Assembly: GCA_964654945.1 (NCBI GenBank)
Contig: CAZZLN010000003.1
Coordinates: forward strand, 1-64,000
Source: HGM11788 sp964654945
Lineage (GTDB): Bacteria > Bacillota > Clostridia > Lachnospirales > CAG-274
Direction: 5' to 3'
Length of the DNA stretch: 64,000 nucleotides
Below are positions 28,169 through 37,478 of the stretch, piece after piece. The notes below the pieces were generated by a model, which saw only the letters and a list, made by a program, of their open reading frames with translations, was not told the origin of the DNA and did not search any database. The position numbers were made by a program, and so were the translations under genes. How positions within the stretch are numbered: position 1 is the stretch's first letter; every line of letters starts with the position of its first letter.

Positions 28169-29050
28169 ATGAAAAGTATGACAGGTTACGGCAGAGGAGA
28201 ATGCACTCTGTATAATCGTAAATTTGTAGTTGAAATCAAAGCTGTAAATCACAGATATAATGATGTTACGGTTAAGATGCCAAGAACAATGATTATCTAT
28301 GAGGATAAAATTAAAAAAGTCATAGGTGAAAAGGTGTTCAGAGGTAAAATAGATGTTTATATTAATTTTGAGTCATTTTCCGGTGACGATGTTGCAATTA
28401 ATATTAATGAGGCTTTAGCAGACAGCTATATAGATGTTCTTAATAAATTGAAAGAAAAATATTCAATAAATGATAATATTTCTCTTGACATTGTTGCAAA
28501 ATTTCCTGATTTGATTTCTGTTGATAAAAACATTACTAATGAAAAGACTAATGATGAAATAAGCGAATGTCTTTTTAATGCCGTTAATGAAGCTGTTGAT
28601 AATTTTGTTTCTATGAGAGAAAAAGAGGGAGAGAATTTAAAAAATAACATATTTGAAAAGCTTGATGCCATTAGTGTTATTGTGAATAAAATTGAAGCAA
28701 GAGCTCCCCTTGTTGCTAAGGAATACAGACAGAAGCTTGAAGAAAAGCTTAATGAATATGTTGGCGGTGAATTTGATGAAGCAAGAATAATGACAGAGGT
28801 TCTTCTTTTTGCTGACAAAGCCTGCATAGATGAGGAAATTACAAGACTTCATTCTCATATAAATCAGATGAGCAGTATTCTTAATGAAACTGTTCCTGTT
28901 GGACGTAAGCTGGATTTTCTTATTCAGGAAATGAATAGAGAAGTTAATACCATAGGCTCTAAATCCAATGATCTTGAAATCACTGTAGCAATTGTTGATG
29001 CCAAAAGTGAAATAGAAAAAATCAGAGAACAAATTCAAAATATTGAATAA
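28169..29050 (+). CDS. yicC: YicC/YloC family endoribonuclease
   Basis: The 293-residue protein matches YicC/YloC: MKSMTGYGRGE start, VEIKAVNHRYNDVTVKMPR, and the C-terminal DFLIQEMNREVNTIGSKSNDLE block. Members are RNases, often encoded upstream of gmk as here. The remA gene found between yicC and gmk in many Firmicutes is missing; gmk follows after 22 bases. A TATAAT at 28128 is a plausible -10 for this operon. Confidence 0.95.
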   Translation: MKSMTGYGRGECTLYNRKFVVEIKAVNHRYNDVTVKMPRTMIIYEDKIKKVIGEKVFRGKIDVYINFESFSGDDVAININEALADSYIDVLNKLKEKYSINDNISLDIVAKFPDLISVDKNITNEKTNDEISECLFNAVNEAVDNFVSMREKEGENLKNNIFEKLDAISVIVNKIEARAPLVAKEYRQKLEEKLNEYVGGEFDEARIMTEVLLFADKACIDEEITRLHSHINQMSSILNETVPVGRKLDFLIQEMNREVNTIGSKSNDLEITVAIVDAKSEIEKIREQIQNIE

Positions 29051-29072
29051 AATTATGCTGGGAGGCAAAGTT

Positions 29073-29678
29073 ATGGATAAGGAGTTATTAATTGTAATTT
29101 CGGGCCCATCAGGTGCGGGAAAAGGAACAGTAGTTAATAATCTTATTAATGATGGAAATTATGCTCTTTCAATATCAGCTACTACAAGAGCACCAAGATC
29201 CGGTGAAAAAGAAGGTGTTTCATATTTTTTTAAATCTGTTGATGAGTTTAAAAAACTTATTAATGATAATAAATTACTTGAGTATGCTAAGTTTTGCGAT
29301 AATTATTATGGAACACCGTCTGAATATGTCAATAATAAAATGGCAGATGGAAAAAATGTTATACTTGAAATTGAAGTGCAGGGTGCTTTGCAGGTCAAAA
29401 AGAATGCCCCCGGTGCGGTTTTAATATTTCTTATTCCTCCAAGCCTTAAAGAATTAAGAAAAAGATTGGAAGAAAGAGGTACAGAAACTCAGGAGGTTAT
29501 AGAGCAGAGATTAAAACGGGCAGAAGAAGAAATTGAATATATTGATAATTATGATTATGTTGTTGTTAATGATACGGTTATTCAGGCAACAGAAGATATA
29601 AAGAAAATTGTTAAAGCCGAAAAGCTTAAAACTAAGCGAAATACAGATATAATAATTAATTTTAAAGGAGTTAAATAA
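29073..29678 (+). CDS. gmk: guanylate kinase
   Basis: The 201-residue enzyme phosphorylates GMP to GDP. It has the P-loop GPSGAGKGT (about residues 10-18), the GMP-binding STTRAPRSGEKEGVSYFF-like block and FLIPPS. ATG 29073 follows GGGAGG; the earlier in-frame TTG at 29043 would lie inside yicC. rpoZ begins one base after the stop. Confidence 0.97.
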   Translation: MDKELLIVISGPSGAGKGTVVNNLINDGNYALSISATTRAPRSGEKEGVSYFFKSVDEFKKLINDNKLLEYAKFCDNYYGTPSEYVNNKMADGKNVILEIEVQGALQVKKNAPGAVLIFLIPPSLKELRKRLEERGTETQEVIEQRLKRAEEEIEYIDNYDYVVVNDTVIQATEDIKKIVKAEKLKTKRNTDIIINFKGVK

Positions 29679-29679
29679 T

Positions 29680-30054
29680 ATGTTAAAACCATCTTATGCA
29701 GAATTAATGGAAATAATGAATAAAGATTCAGAAAGTGATGTAACAAGCAGATATACAGTAGTTATTGCTACTGCAAAAAGAGCAAGACAGCTTATAGATG
29801 GAGATGACCCTTTGATTGACGCATCTTCTTATGACGGAAAGCCTGTTTCAATTGCAGTTGAAGAAATAAGAGAGGGTAAAATTAAGGTTGTTCCTGAAGG
29901 ACAGGGTACTGTTATTAAGCCTAAAAAATCTGTTGAAGATGCTATAAAAGAAGAACTTAATGCAAAGACTGTTAATATTGATTCAGAAGAACAAAATAAT
30001 AATAAATCTGATGATATTGATGAAATAACCGAAGAAGATTTAACAGAAGAATAA
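29680..30054 (+). CDS. rpoZ: DNA-directed RNA polymerase subunit omega
   Basis: The first 70 residues carry the omega fold: MLKPSYAEL start, SRYTVVIATAKRARQL and KPVSIAVEEI. The 124-residue protein has a long acidic C-terminal tail (about 90-124) beyond the conserved part. Omega assists RNA polymerase assembly. It lies in the usual yicC-gmk-rpoZ-priA order, but coaBC, often next, is absent. A terminator follows. Confidence 0.93.
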   Translation: MLKPSYAELMEIMNKDSESDVTSRYTVVIATAKRARQLIDGDDPLIDASSYDGKPVSIAVEEIREGKIKVVPEGQGTVIKPKKSVEDAIKEELNAKTVNIDSEEQNNNKSDDIDEITEEDLTEE

Positions 30055-30060
30055 CAAAAT

Positions 30061-30088
30061 AAGGGTTGATGTTTCAACCCTTTATTTT
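30061..30088 (+). terminator. hairpin terminator between rpoZ and priA
   Basis: A 9-bp perfect stem (30061-30069 with 30074-30082) is followed by TATTTTAT. priA starts 24 bases later, so it probably gets reduced read-through. Confidence 0.75.
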
Positions 30089-30111
30089 ATCTGATGCCAA
30101 GGGAGATTATT

Positions 30112-32340
30112 ATGAAATATGCCGTTATTGTTGTGTCTATAGGACACGAAAAGCTTAATCATATTTTTCATTATAAAATACCTGATAATATTATAGATAA
30201 TATTGAAATTGGTATGAGGGTATTAGTTCCTTTTGGCAAAGGAAACCGTAATATTGAAGGATATGTTGTAGGCTTTTCAAATTCAGCAGATGTAGATGAT
30301 AATAAAATTAAATATATTAACTCTGTTGTTGAAAAATATTCTATTCTTAGTAAAAAGAGAATTATGCTTGCTAAATGGATGGAAAATAAATATTATACAA
30401 CTTTGAGTAATTGTTTAAGCTGTATTTCACCGAAATATGTTAAAGAAAAACAATTTCCATGTGTTTCTTTAAATTATGATAACAATAATTTAAAAAAAGA
30501 AATTGAAAAAATACTTTCTAAAAACACTAAGCAAAAAAGAGTCCTTGAAGTTTTATTACATGGTGATATAGTGCCTGTAAGTCATATTAAAACTTTGCTT
30601 GACGTAACTGCTGAGCCAATAAGAGCTTTAGCAAAAAAAGATGTTATAAAATATACCTATTATCAGCAATACAGAGGCAACTTTAATGTTGATGAAACTG
30701 CTCCTATAAATAAACCGGTTCTGACACCTGAACAGAAAAATGCAGTTGAATATATATATTCAGCAATTGATAATAATGATTTGACACCTATACTGATTCA
30801 TGGTGTAACAGGAAGCGGAAAAACAGAGGTTTATTTAAGATGTATTGAAAAAGTGCTTAAAATGGGAAAGTCAGCTATTGTGCTTGTGCCTGAAATTTCA
30901 CTTACACAGCAGACAGTTGAAAGATTTGTTTCAAGATTTGGGAACAAAGTTGCGGTTACTCATTCAAAATTATCTGACGGAGAAAGATATGACCAGTGGA
31001 CAAGAGCAAGACGGAAAGAAATATCTGTTATGATAGGACCACGTTCAGCAGTATTTACGCCTTTTGAAAATCTGGGAATAATTGTTATTGATGAGGAGCA
31101 TGAAACAACCTATAAGGCAGACCAGCAACAGCCAAAATACGATGCAAGAGAAGTGGCTATTAAGCTTGGGGAGCTTTATAACTGTCAGGTTGTATTAGGC
31201 AGTGCAACACCGTCAGTAATAAGCTATTATAAATCAACTATAGGTGAATATAAATTAATTGAACTAAAAAACAGGGTTAATAACACATATCCCGATATTA
31301 AAATAGTTGATATGAGGGCAGAACTTGAAAATAATAACAGATCTATTTTCAGTGAGTCTTTAAAAAATGCAATAGAATATAATATTGAACACAATCAGCA
31401 GACTATTCTGTTTTTAAACAGACGAGGTTTTGCAAATTTTGTTTCCTGTAGAAAATGCGGCTATGTTATGACCTGTGATAATTGTAATGTCAATTATACA
31501 TATCACAAGGATACAAATTCTCTTTTATGTCACTATTGCGGAGCATCACAGCCTAAGCCTGTCGTATGTCCTCAGTGCGGTTCAGAGCATATAAGACAGT
31601 TTGGAATTGGTACGGAGAAAATTGAAGAAGAAGTTAAAAAGCTTTATCCTAATGTTAAAACTCTCAGAATGGACCTGGATACAACCAGGAATAAAAATTC
31701 ACATAATATAATAATTGATAAATTTAGAAATGGTGAAGCTGATATTTTAATAGGCACTCAAATGATAGCAAAAGGACTTGATTTTCCAAATGTTACAGTT
31801 GTGGGAGCTATAGCAGCTGATATGTCACTTAATATAAATGATTATCATAGTGCTGAAACTACCTTTCAGCTTGTAACACAAGTTGCAGGCAGAGCAGGCA
31901 GAGCAGGAAAACGTGGAGTTGCTTATGTGCAGACCTATAATCCCGACCATTATAGCCTTGTATGTGCTGCAAATAATGATTATACAAAATTTTATAATGA
32001 AGAAATAAATTTTAGAGAAAAGCTTAAATATCCGCCGTTTGGAAATATATTTGTGGTACTGTTTACGGGAAGTGATTTAGCTGAAATAAGAAAATATTTA
32101 AGTGAACTTTCCTATTTAATGACACGTTATAATAAAAATAATCAATTTGAACACGCAGGTCCTATGCCTGCAGTTATATCAAAAATAAAAAATAATCACA
32201 GATGGCAGATAATTGTTAAAGGAGAAAATGAAGAAAAAATTAAAAATTACGTGCTATTTTGCTTAAATAAGTTGAAATCTGTAAGGAATTTAGATAAAAT
32301 AAATATAGGTCTTTATCTAAATCCAAATTATAGCCTTTAG
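30112..32340 (+). CDS. priA: primosomal protein N' (replication restart helicase)
   Basis: The 742-residue protein has an N-terminal fork-binding domain, Walker A GVTGSGKTE (about residue 232), DEEH box (about 327), and a pair of zinc sites between about 446 and 497 (CRKCGYVMTCDNCNVNY, CHYCG, CPQCG). It reloads the replisome at repaired forks. ATG 30112 follows GGGAG. def begins ten bases after the stop with GGAGGA. Confidence 0.97.
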   Translation: MKYAVIVVSIGHEKLNHIFHYKIPDNIIDNIEIGMRVLVPFGKGNRNIEGYVVGFSNSADVDDNKIKYINSVVEKYSILSKKRIMLAKWMENKYYTTLSNCLSCISPKYVKEKQFPCVSLNYDNNNLKKEIEKILSKNTKQKRVLEVLLHGDIVPVSHIKTLLDVTAEPIRALAKKDVIKYTYYQQYRGNFNVDETAPINKPVLTPEQKNAVEYIYSAIDNNDLTPILIHGVTGSGKTEVYLRCIEKVLKMGKSAIVLVPEISLTQQTVERFVSRFGNKVAVTHSKLSDGERYDQWTRARRKEISVMIGPRSAVFTPFENLGIIVIDEEHETTYKADQQQPKYDAREVAIKLGELYNCQVVLGSATPSVISYYKSTIGEYKLIELKNRVNNTYPDIKIVDMRAELENNNRSIFSESLKNAIEYNIEHNQQTILFLNRRGFANFVSCRKCGYVMTCDNCNVNYTYHKDTNSLLCHYCGASQPKPVVCPQCGSEHIRQFGIGTEKIEEEVKKLYPNVKTLRMDLDTTRNKNSHNIIIDKFRNGEADILIGTQMIAKGLDFPNVTVVGAIAADMSLNINDYHSAETTFQLVTQVAGRAGRAGKRGVAYVQTYNPDHYSLVCAANNDYTKFYNEEINFREKLKYPPFGNIFVVLFTGSDLAEIRKYLSELSYLMTRYNKNNQFEHAGPMPAVISKIKNNHRWQIIVKGENEEKIKNYVLFCLNKLKSVRNLDKINIGLYLNPNYSL

Positions 32341-32350
32341 GAGGATTAGT

Positions 32351-32824
32351 ATGGCAATAAGGATAATAAGAACAGAAGGAGAAGCTGTCCTAAGAAAAAA
32401 GTGTAAAGAAGTTAAAGAAATCACACCAAAAATAATTGAGCTTCTTGATGATATGGCTGATACTCTTTATGAATCAGGCGGTGTAGGTCTTGCTGCACCC
32501 CAGGTGGGTATTTTAAAAAGAATAGTTGTTATAGATATTGGTGAAGGACTTTATGAGCTTATAAATCCTGTTATACTTGAAAAAAGCGGTGAGCAGACAG
32601 GAAATGAAGGTTGTCTTTCAATTCCCGGTAAAATGGGTAAGGTGACAAGACCAAATTATGTTAAGGCTGAAGCTACCAACAGAAATGGAGAAAGATATAC
32701 TATTGTGGGTACAGAATTAATGGCAAGAGCTATTTGCCATGAGCTTGATCACCTTGATGGTATACTTTATGCAGACCTTGTTGAGGGTGAGCTTGAAGAT
32801 ATAGAAGCCGATGAGGAGGAATAG
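32351..32824 (+). CDS. def: peptide deformylase
   Basis: The 157-residue metalloenzyme removes the N-formyl group from nascent proteins. All three motifs are present: GVGLAAPQVG, EGCLSIPG (metal-binding Cys) and HELDHLDG (HExxH). The C-terminus is acidic. It is paired with fmt, one base downstream, as is common. Confidence 0.97.
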   Translation: MAIRIIRTEGEAVLRKKCKEVKEITPKIIELLDDMADTLYESGGVGLAAPQVGILKRIVVIDIGEGLYELINPVILEKSGEQTGNEGCLSIPGKMGKVTRPNYVKAEATNRNGERYTIVGTELMARAICHELDHLDGILYADLVEGELEDIEADEEE

Positions 32825-32825
32825 C

Positions 32826-33752
32826 GTGAATATATTATTTATGGGAACTCCTGATTTTGCAGTAAGCATTTTTGAAGCTCTTGTAAAAGAGCATAATGTT
32901 GTTGCGGTAATATCTCAGCCTGACAGACCAAAGGGCAGAGGCAAAAAGCTTCAGCCAACACCTGTCAAGGCAGCTGCTGAAAAATACAATATACCTGTTT
33001 ATCAGCCTGAAAGAATAAAAAATGATGAATTTTGTGAATTTCTTGAAAATATAGATGCTGATTTGTTTGTTGTGGTTGCCTATGGGCAGATATTGTCAGA
33101 GAGAATATTAAATATTCCCAAATACGGCTGTATAAATGTACATGGTTCTCTGCTTCCTAAATACAGAGGTGCTGCTCCTATTCAGTGGAGTGTTATAAAT
33201 GGTGATAAAAAAACAGGTGTAACCATAATGTATATGGATAAAAAATGCGATACCGGTGATATTATTTTAAAAGAAGAAATTGAAATTACTCCTGATGAAA
33301 CCTATGGCTCATTACACGATAAAATGGCTCCTGTTGGAGCAAAGGCTCTTTTAGATGCACTAAAACTTATAGAAAAGGGAAAAGCTAATGCTGAAAAACA
33401 AAATGATGCTGAAGCTACCTATGCACCTATGCTTTCTAAAAAAATGGGACATATTAACTGGAATAAAACCGCTCAGGAAATCAAAAATTTAATACAGGGA
33501 TTTAATCCTATTCCGGGAGCATATACAGTTTATAATAACGAAAACTTAAAAATATACAGCTGTGAAATTTGTGATGATATAAAGGGTGAATGCGGTGAGA
33601 TAACTTCTGTTGATTTAAAGAAAGGCTTCACTGTAAAATGCGGCAGCAATTCAATTGTTGTAACAGAAATTCAGGCAAAGGGCGGAAAAAGAATGAAAAC
33701 AACTGACTATCTTAGGGGGCATAATATAGATACAGGTGTTATTTTAAAATAA
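32826..33752 (+). CDS. fmt: methionyl-tRNA formyltransferase
   Basis: The 308-residue enzyme formylates initiator Met-tRNA. It has the MGTPDFAVSIFEAL start, the folate-site HGSLLPKYRGAAPIQW with the catalytic His and DTGDI, and a C-terminal OB-like tRNA-binding domain. The start is GTG 32826, one base after the def stop, with GAGGAGGA inside def; an in-frame ATG at 32811 would precede that site. Confidence 0.96.
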   Translation: MNILFMGTPDFAVSIFEALVKEHNVVAVISQPDRPKGRGKKLQPTPVKAAAEKYNIPVYQPERIKNDEFCEFLENIDADLFVVVAYGQILSERILNIPKYGCINVHGSLLPKYRGAAPIQWSVINGDKKTGVTIMYMDKKCDTGDIILKEEIEITPDETYGSLHDKMAPVGAKALLDALKLIEKGKANAEKQNDAEATYAPMLSKKMGHINWNKTAQEIKNLIQGFNPIPGAYTVYNNENLKIYSCEICDDIKGECGEITSVDLKKGFTVKCGSNSIVVTEIQAKGGKRMKTTDYLRGHNIDTGVILK

Positions 33753-33767
33753 AATGAGGTGATTTTT

Positions 33768-34487
33768 ATGCCATATTATGGATACTATGGATATAGCGGA
33801 AGCAGCTTGAGCACAATTTTATACTTTGCTATAATTATTATGTTTTTTGTGTCTATGTATTATCAGTATAAGGTATCTTCAACTTTTTCAAAATATTCTA
33901 AGGTACAAAATTCAAGAGGAGTTACCGGTGCGGATGTAGCAAGAGCATTACTTAGATTTAATGGTATAACTGATGTAAGTGTTGAGTCCGTTTCAGGAAA
34001 TTTAACTGACCATTACGACCCTTCAAAAAAGGTTATAAGACTTTCACAGAATGTATTTAACTCTGCAAGTATATCTGCACTTAGTGTTGCTGCTCATGAA
34101 ACAGGTCATGCGGTTCAGCATGCAAAGGGTTATGTTCCTCTTTCTTTAAGATCAGCAATATACCCTGTTGTAAATTTAAGCAATAAGCTGGCTTTTCCTT
34201 TAATTTTTATTGGTCTTTTATTGGGTGGAAACTATACCCTTGCACAGGTTGGCATTATACTTTTTGGGGCTGTTGTAGCATTTTATATTATAACTCTTCC
34301 TGTAGAGTTTAATGCTTCGTCAAGAGCATTGTCTATGCTTACAGAATATGGTTATCTGTCTGAAACAGAGATAAAAAGCTCTAAAAAGGTCCTTGGAGCG
34401 GCAGCTATGACCTATGTTGCAGCAGCGGCAACATCTTTGCTTCAGCTTTTAAGACTTATTGCAATAGTTGGCAACAGACGTGATTAA
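33768..34487 (+). CDS. membrane zinc metallopeptidase, YugP family
   Basis: The 239-residue membrane protein has a Tyr/Gly-rich N-terminus, a transmembrane segment (about 15-33), the zinc motif HETGH (110-114) and two to three further membrane segments. This is the YugP/DUF family of putative membrane metallopeptidases, with unknown substrate. ATG 33768 follows GAGGTGA. It ends the def-fmt transcription unit with a terminator. Confidence 0.92.
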   Translation: MPYYGYYGYSGSSLSTILYFAIIIMFFVSMYYQYKVSSTFSKYSKVQNSRGVTGADVARALLRFNGITDVSVESVSGNLTDHYDPSKKVIRLSQNVFNSASISALSVAAHETGHAVQHAKGYVPLSLRSAIYPVVNLSNKLAFPLIFIGLLLGGNYTLAQVGIILFGAVVAFYIITLPVEFNASSRALSMLTEYGYLSETEIKSSKKVLGAAAMTYVAAAATSLLQLLRLIAIVGNRRD

Positions 34488-34493
34488 TTTTTT

Positions 34494-34522
34494 AAGGCAC
34501 TTTTATAGGTGCCTTATTTTTT
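34494..34522 (+). terminator. intrinsic terminator after the YugP-like gene
   Basis: A 7-bp stem (34494-34500 with 34509-34515) is followed by ATTTTTTG. Confidence 0.8.
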
Positions 34523-34575
34523 GTATAAAATTTAAAAAAAATTAATAAATTTATATAGCCAAATTTGCAATTATA

Positions 34576-34584
34576 TGGTACAAT
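34576..34584 (+). promoter_or_regulatory. extended -10 promoter of the pyrH operon
   Basis: TGGTACAAT at 34576-34584 fits an extended -10 element, about 30 bases before the pyrH start. No good -35 is seen. It lies between the terminator at 34494 and pyrH, so a promoter is expected here. Confidence 0.45.
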
Positions 34585-34616
34585 TATGTTAATAAAGAGG
34601 AAGGAGCAGCTTTATA

Positions 34617-35318
34617 ATGTATAATAAAGTGATATTAAAGCTTAGCGGAGAAGCCCTTGCAGGTGAAACAGGCAAAAGCTTTGACAATGGCACAATTTTT
34701 TCTATTATAGATCAAATTAAAAAAGTTATTGCAATGGGTACTAAAACATCCCTTGTAATAGGGGGCGGTAACTTTTGGAGAGGCAGAAGTGCAAATCCTG
34801 ATATGGACAGAGTAAAGGCTGACCAAATTGGTATGCTGGCTACAGTTATGAATGCAATTTATTTTGCTGACTGCTGCAGACAAAAGGGTATTGATGCTGT
34901 AGTTATGACACCTATTAAAATCGGCACAGTAACTCTTGAATTTTCAAAGGATTTAGCTAATCAGCTTCTCAATGAAGGAAAGGTCATTATTTTTGCAGCA
35001 GGCATCGGGCATCCGTTTTTCTCAACTGACACTGTAACCGCATTGAGGGCTTGTGAGCTTCAGGCAGATGCTATATTGTTTGCAAAGGCTATTGATGGTG
35101 TATATGACAGTGACCCTGCGGTAAACCCTGATGCAAAAAAATTTGATGAAATTCCTTGTAAGGATATTGTAGAAAAGAACTTAAAGGTTATTGATATTGC
35201 AGCAGCAAATCTTTGCTTTGAAAATAAAATTCCTGTTGTTCTTTTTGGACTTGCTGAAGAAAACAGTGTTGTCAGAGCTGCTAATGGAGAAAAAATAGGA
35301 ACTGTTGTTACAGTTTAA
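34617..35318 (+). CDS. pyrH: UMP kinase
   Basis: The 233-residue amino-acid-kinase-fold enzyme makes UDP from UMP. It shows KLSGEALAGE, the glycine-rich VIGGGNFWRGR and DRVKADQIGMLATVMNA-type signatures. It heads the frr-uppS-cdsA-dxr-rseP-ispG run. The rpsB-tsf pair that normally precedes pyrH is absent; a terminator lies there instead. Confidence 0.97.
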   Translation: MYNKVILKLSGEALAGETGKSFDNGTIFSIIDQIKKVIAMGTKTSLVIGGGNFWRGRSANPDMDRVKADQIGMLATVMNAIYFADCCRQKGIDAVVMTPIKIGTVTLEFSKDLANQLLNEGKVIIFAAGIGHPFFSTDTVTALRACELQADAILFAKAIDGVYDSDPAVNPDAKKFDEIPCKDIVEKNLKVIDIAAANLCFENKIPVVLFGLAEENSVVRAANGEKIGTVVTV

Positions 35319-35342
35319 TTATAATTTTTTGGAGGTATAATT

Positions 35343-35897
35343 ATGTCAAAACATACTGAGCAATTTGAAACAAAGATGAAAAAAAGTTTATCAAATCTTA
35401 ATAATGAGCTTGCTACAGTCAGAGCAGGCAGAGCTAATCCAAGAGTTTTGGATAAGGTTATTGTTGAGTGTTATGGTATGGAAATGCCTGTTAATCAGGT
35501 CGCCAATATTTCTACACCGGAGGCAAGAGTTCTTTTAATTACACCATATGATATATCTACTATTAAAGCTATTGAAAAAGGTATTAATAAGTCTGATATT
35601 GGTATCAATCCTAACAGTGACGGTAAGGTTATAAGACTTGTATTCCCTGAGCTTACAGAGGACAGAAGAAAATCTCTTACTAAGGATATTAAGAAAAAAG
35701 GCGAGGAAACAAAGGTCGCAATCAGAAATATCAGGCGTGATGCAATGGATACAGCAAAAAAGCTTGAAAAATCAAATGAAATTACAGAAGATGAAAAAGA
35801 AAATCTTGAAAAAGAAATCCAGAAATTAACCGATAAATATATTGCTGAAGTTGATAAAGCTGTTGAAGCTAAAAACAAAGATATTATGTCAATTTAA
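35343..35897 (+). CDS. frr: ribosome recycling factor
   Basis: The 184-residue helical protein splits post-termination ribosomes with EF-G. It shows LATVRAGRANPRVLDKV and the RRKSLTKDIKKKGEE and VAIRNIRRDA blocks of RRF. GGAGG precedes the ATG, 24 bases after pyrH. Confidence 0.97.
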   Translation: MSKHTEQFETKMKKSLSNLNNELATVRAGRANPRVLDKVIVECYGMEMPVNQVANISTPEARVLLITPYDISTIKAIEKGINKSDIGINPNSDGKVIRLVFPELTEDRRKSLTKDIKKKGEETKVAIRNIRRDAMDTAKKLEKSNEITEDEKENLEKEIQKLTDKYIAEVDKAVEAKNKDIMSI

Positions 35898-35902
35898 TTT
35901 AA

Positions 35903-35939
35903 AATAAGGCTGTTGTATAATTTGTGCAACAGCCTTATT
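35903..35939 (+). terminator. hairpin between frr and uppS
   Basis: A perfect 13-bp stem (35903-35915 with 35927-35939) lies 19 bases before uppS. It is followed by AAAAG, not a T-run, so it may be an RNA-processing or attenuation site rather than a full terminator. Confidence 0.55.
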
Positions 35940-35958
35940 AAAAGAAACGAGGGATAAA

Positions 35959-36675
35959 ATGGCTAATGATATACCAAAGCATATAGGAATTATAATGGAT
36001 GGTAACGGCAGATGGGCAAAGAAAAGGCTTTTGCCCAGAGTTTTCGGACACAGAAAAGGAGCTGAAGCTCTTGATAAGCTTCTTACCGATATGAAAGGTT
36101 TAGGTGTTGAGTGCTTAACAGTATATGCTTTTTCAACTGAAAACTGGAAAAGAGCAGAGGAAGAAGTTTCCGGAATAATGAAGCTTTTAAGAGAATACAT
36201 AAATAAATATTTTGGTGACCCAACTCTTGATTTAAGAATTAACTCAATAGGTGATTTATCCAGATTAAATCAGGATCTGCAAGACGACATCGCCAGAATG
36301 AAGGAGCAGTCAAAAGATAAAAAGGGCATTTGTCTTACTATTGCTATGAATTATGGCGGCAGAGATGAAATAAAAAGGGCAGTTCAAAATATAGCAGAGG
36401 ATGTTAAAAATGGTAAGCTTGACAGCAAAGATATTACCGAACAGACTATTTCAGAATATCTTGATACAAATTTTCTGCCTGACCCTGAGCTTATTATAAG
36501 AACCAGCGGTGAAATGAGAACAAGTAATTTTCTTCTTTGGCAGTCAGCTTATTCAGAATATTATATAACTGATAAATTATGGCCTGATTTTACTGTTGAA
36601 GATTTAAAGGACGCTATTAAATTCTATCAGTCCAGGGACAGAAGAATGGGCGGAAGAAATGAGGACAAAAAATGA
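35959..36675 (+). CDS. uppS: isoprenyl transferase (undecaprenyl diphosphate synthase)
   Basis: The 238-residue cis-prenyltransferase makes the C55 wall carrier. It has the IIMDGNGRWA motif (catalytic Asp14), STENWKR, and the C-terminal ELIIRTSGEMRTSNFLLWQ-like block (usually RTSGE.RLSNFLLWQ; here MRTSNF). It overlaps cdsA by four bases (ATGA). uppP at 14545 serves the recycling end of the same lipid cycle. Confidence 0.97.
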   Translation: MANDIPKHIGIIMDGNGRWAKKRLLPRVFGHRKGAEALDKLLTDMKGLGVECLTVYAFSTENWKRAEEEVSGIMKLLREYINKYFGDPTLDLRINSIGDLSRLNQDLQDDIARMKEQSKDKKGICLTIAMNYGGRDEIKRAVQNIAEDVKNGKLDSKDITEQTISEYLDTNFLPDPELIIRTSGEMRTSNFLLWQSAYSEYYITDKLWPDFTVEDLKDAIKFYQSRDRRMGGRNEDKK

Positions 36676-37466
36676 AAACCAGAATAATATCAGCAGTTGT
36701 AGCAATACCTTTGCTTTTGTTTTTTATAATTTATGGCAGGCTGCCTTTAAAAATTGCAACATTAATTATATCGTTAATAGGAATGTATGAACTTTATAAG
36801 GCTGTTTCAGGTAAAATTAAAATTATTCATATATATGGTTTCGCTTTAGAATTATTGTATTTTTACAAATGGTTTAATTCCTATATGGATTTAAAGCTTA
36901 TAGTTTGTGCAGCATCTGTATTTACTGTACTTATATTATTTATGATAGTAATTTTTCATAAAACAAATAATATAAATGATGCCGCTATAACAATATTTGG
37001 ATTTTTCTATTTAGGTATTTTGCTTAGCTTAATATGTTTTATAAGAGATGCTGATATACATATGCGTTTTGTTTGGCTGCCATTTATTTTTGCCTTTGGC
37101 AGTGATACAGGTGCATATTTTATTGGTTCAAAATTTGGCAAACATAAATTAACACCGGAATTAAGCCCCAAAAAATCAGTAGAGGGTGCTATAGGCGGCA
37201 TAGCTTCATCAGCAATTTTAACAACGATTTACGGTTGTGTTGTGTCATCAGCAGATATTGGCTTTTTTAATATAATTATATATATTTTTGCGGGGGCAGT
37301 TGGTTCAGTATTAGCACAATTTGGTGATTTAGCGGCTTCAAGTATAAAAAGATATGTTGGAATAAAAGATTATGGAAAACTTATGCCGGGTCATGGCGGT
37401 GTTCTTGACAGATTTGATTCTGTTTTATTTACACTGCCCCTTGTATATTTATTGACAATATTGTAA
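36672..37466 (+). CDS. cdsA: phosphatidate cytidylyltransferase
   Basis: The 264-residue membrane protein makes CDP-diacylglycerol for phospholipid synthesis. About eight hydrophobic segments lead to the CDP-OH signature near the C-terminus, including SDTGAYF, LSPKKSVEGAIGG and PGHGGVLDRFDSVLF. It is coupled to uppS by a four-base overlap. Confidence 0.96.
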   Translation: MKTRIISAVVAIPLLLFFIIYGRLPLKIATLIISLIGMYELYKAVSGKIKIIHIYGFALELLYFYKWFNSYMDLKLIVCAASVFTVLILFMIVIFHKTNNINDAAITIFGFFYLGILLSLICFIRDADIHMRFVWLPFIFAFGSDTGAYFIGSKFGKHKLTPELSPKKSVEGAIGGIASSAILTTIYGCVVSSADIGFFNIIIYIFAGAVGSVLAQFGDLAASSIKRYVGIKDYGKLMPGHGGVLDRFDSVLFTLPLVYLLTIL

Positions 37467-37478
37467 AGAGGTGTAATA

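Noticed and set aside
34741..34800. Pyrimidine-type attenuator at pyrH
   Set aside because: No PyrR-binding hairpin or terminator leader is visible between the promoter and pyrH.
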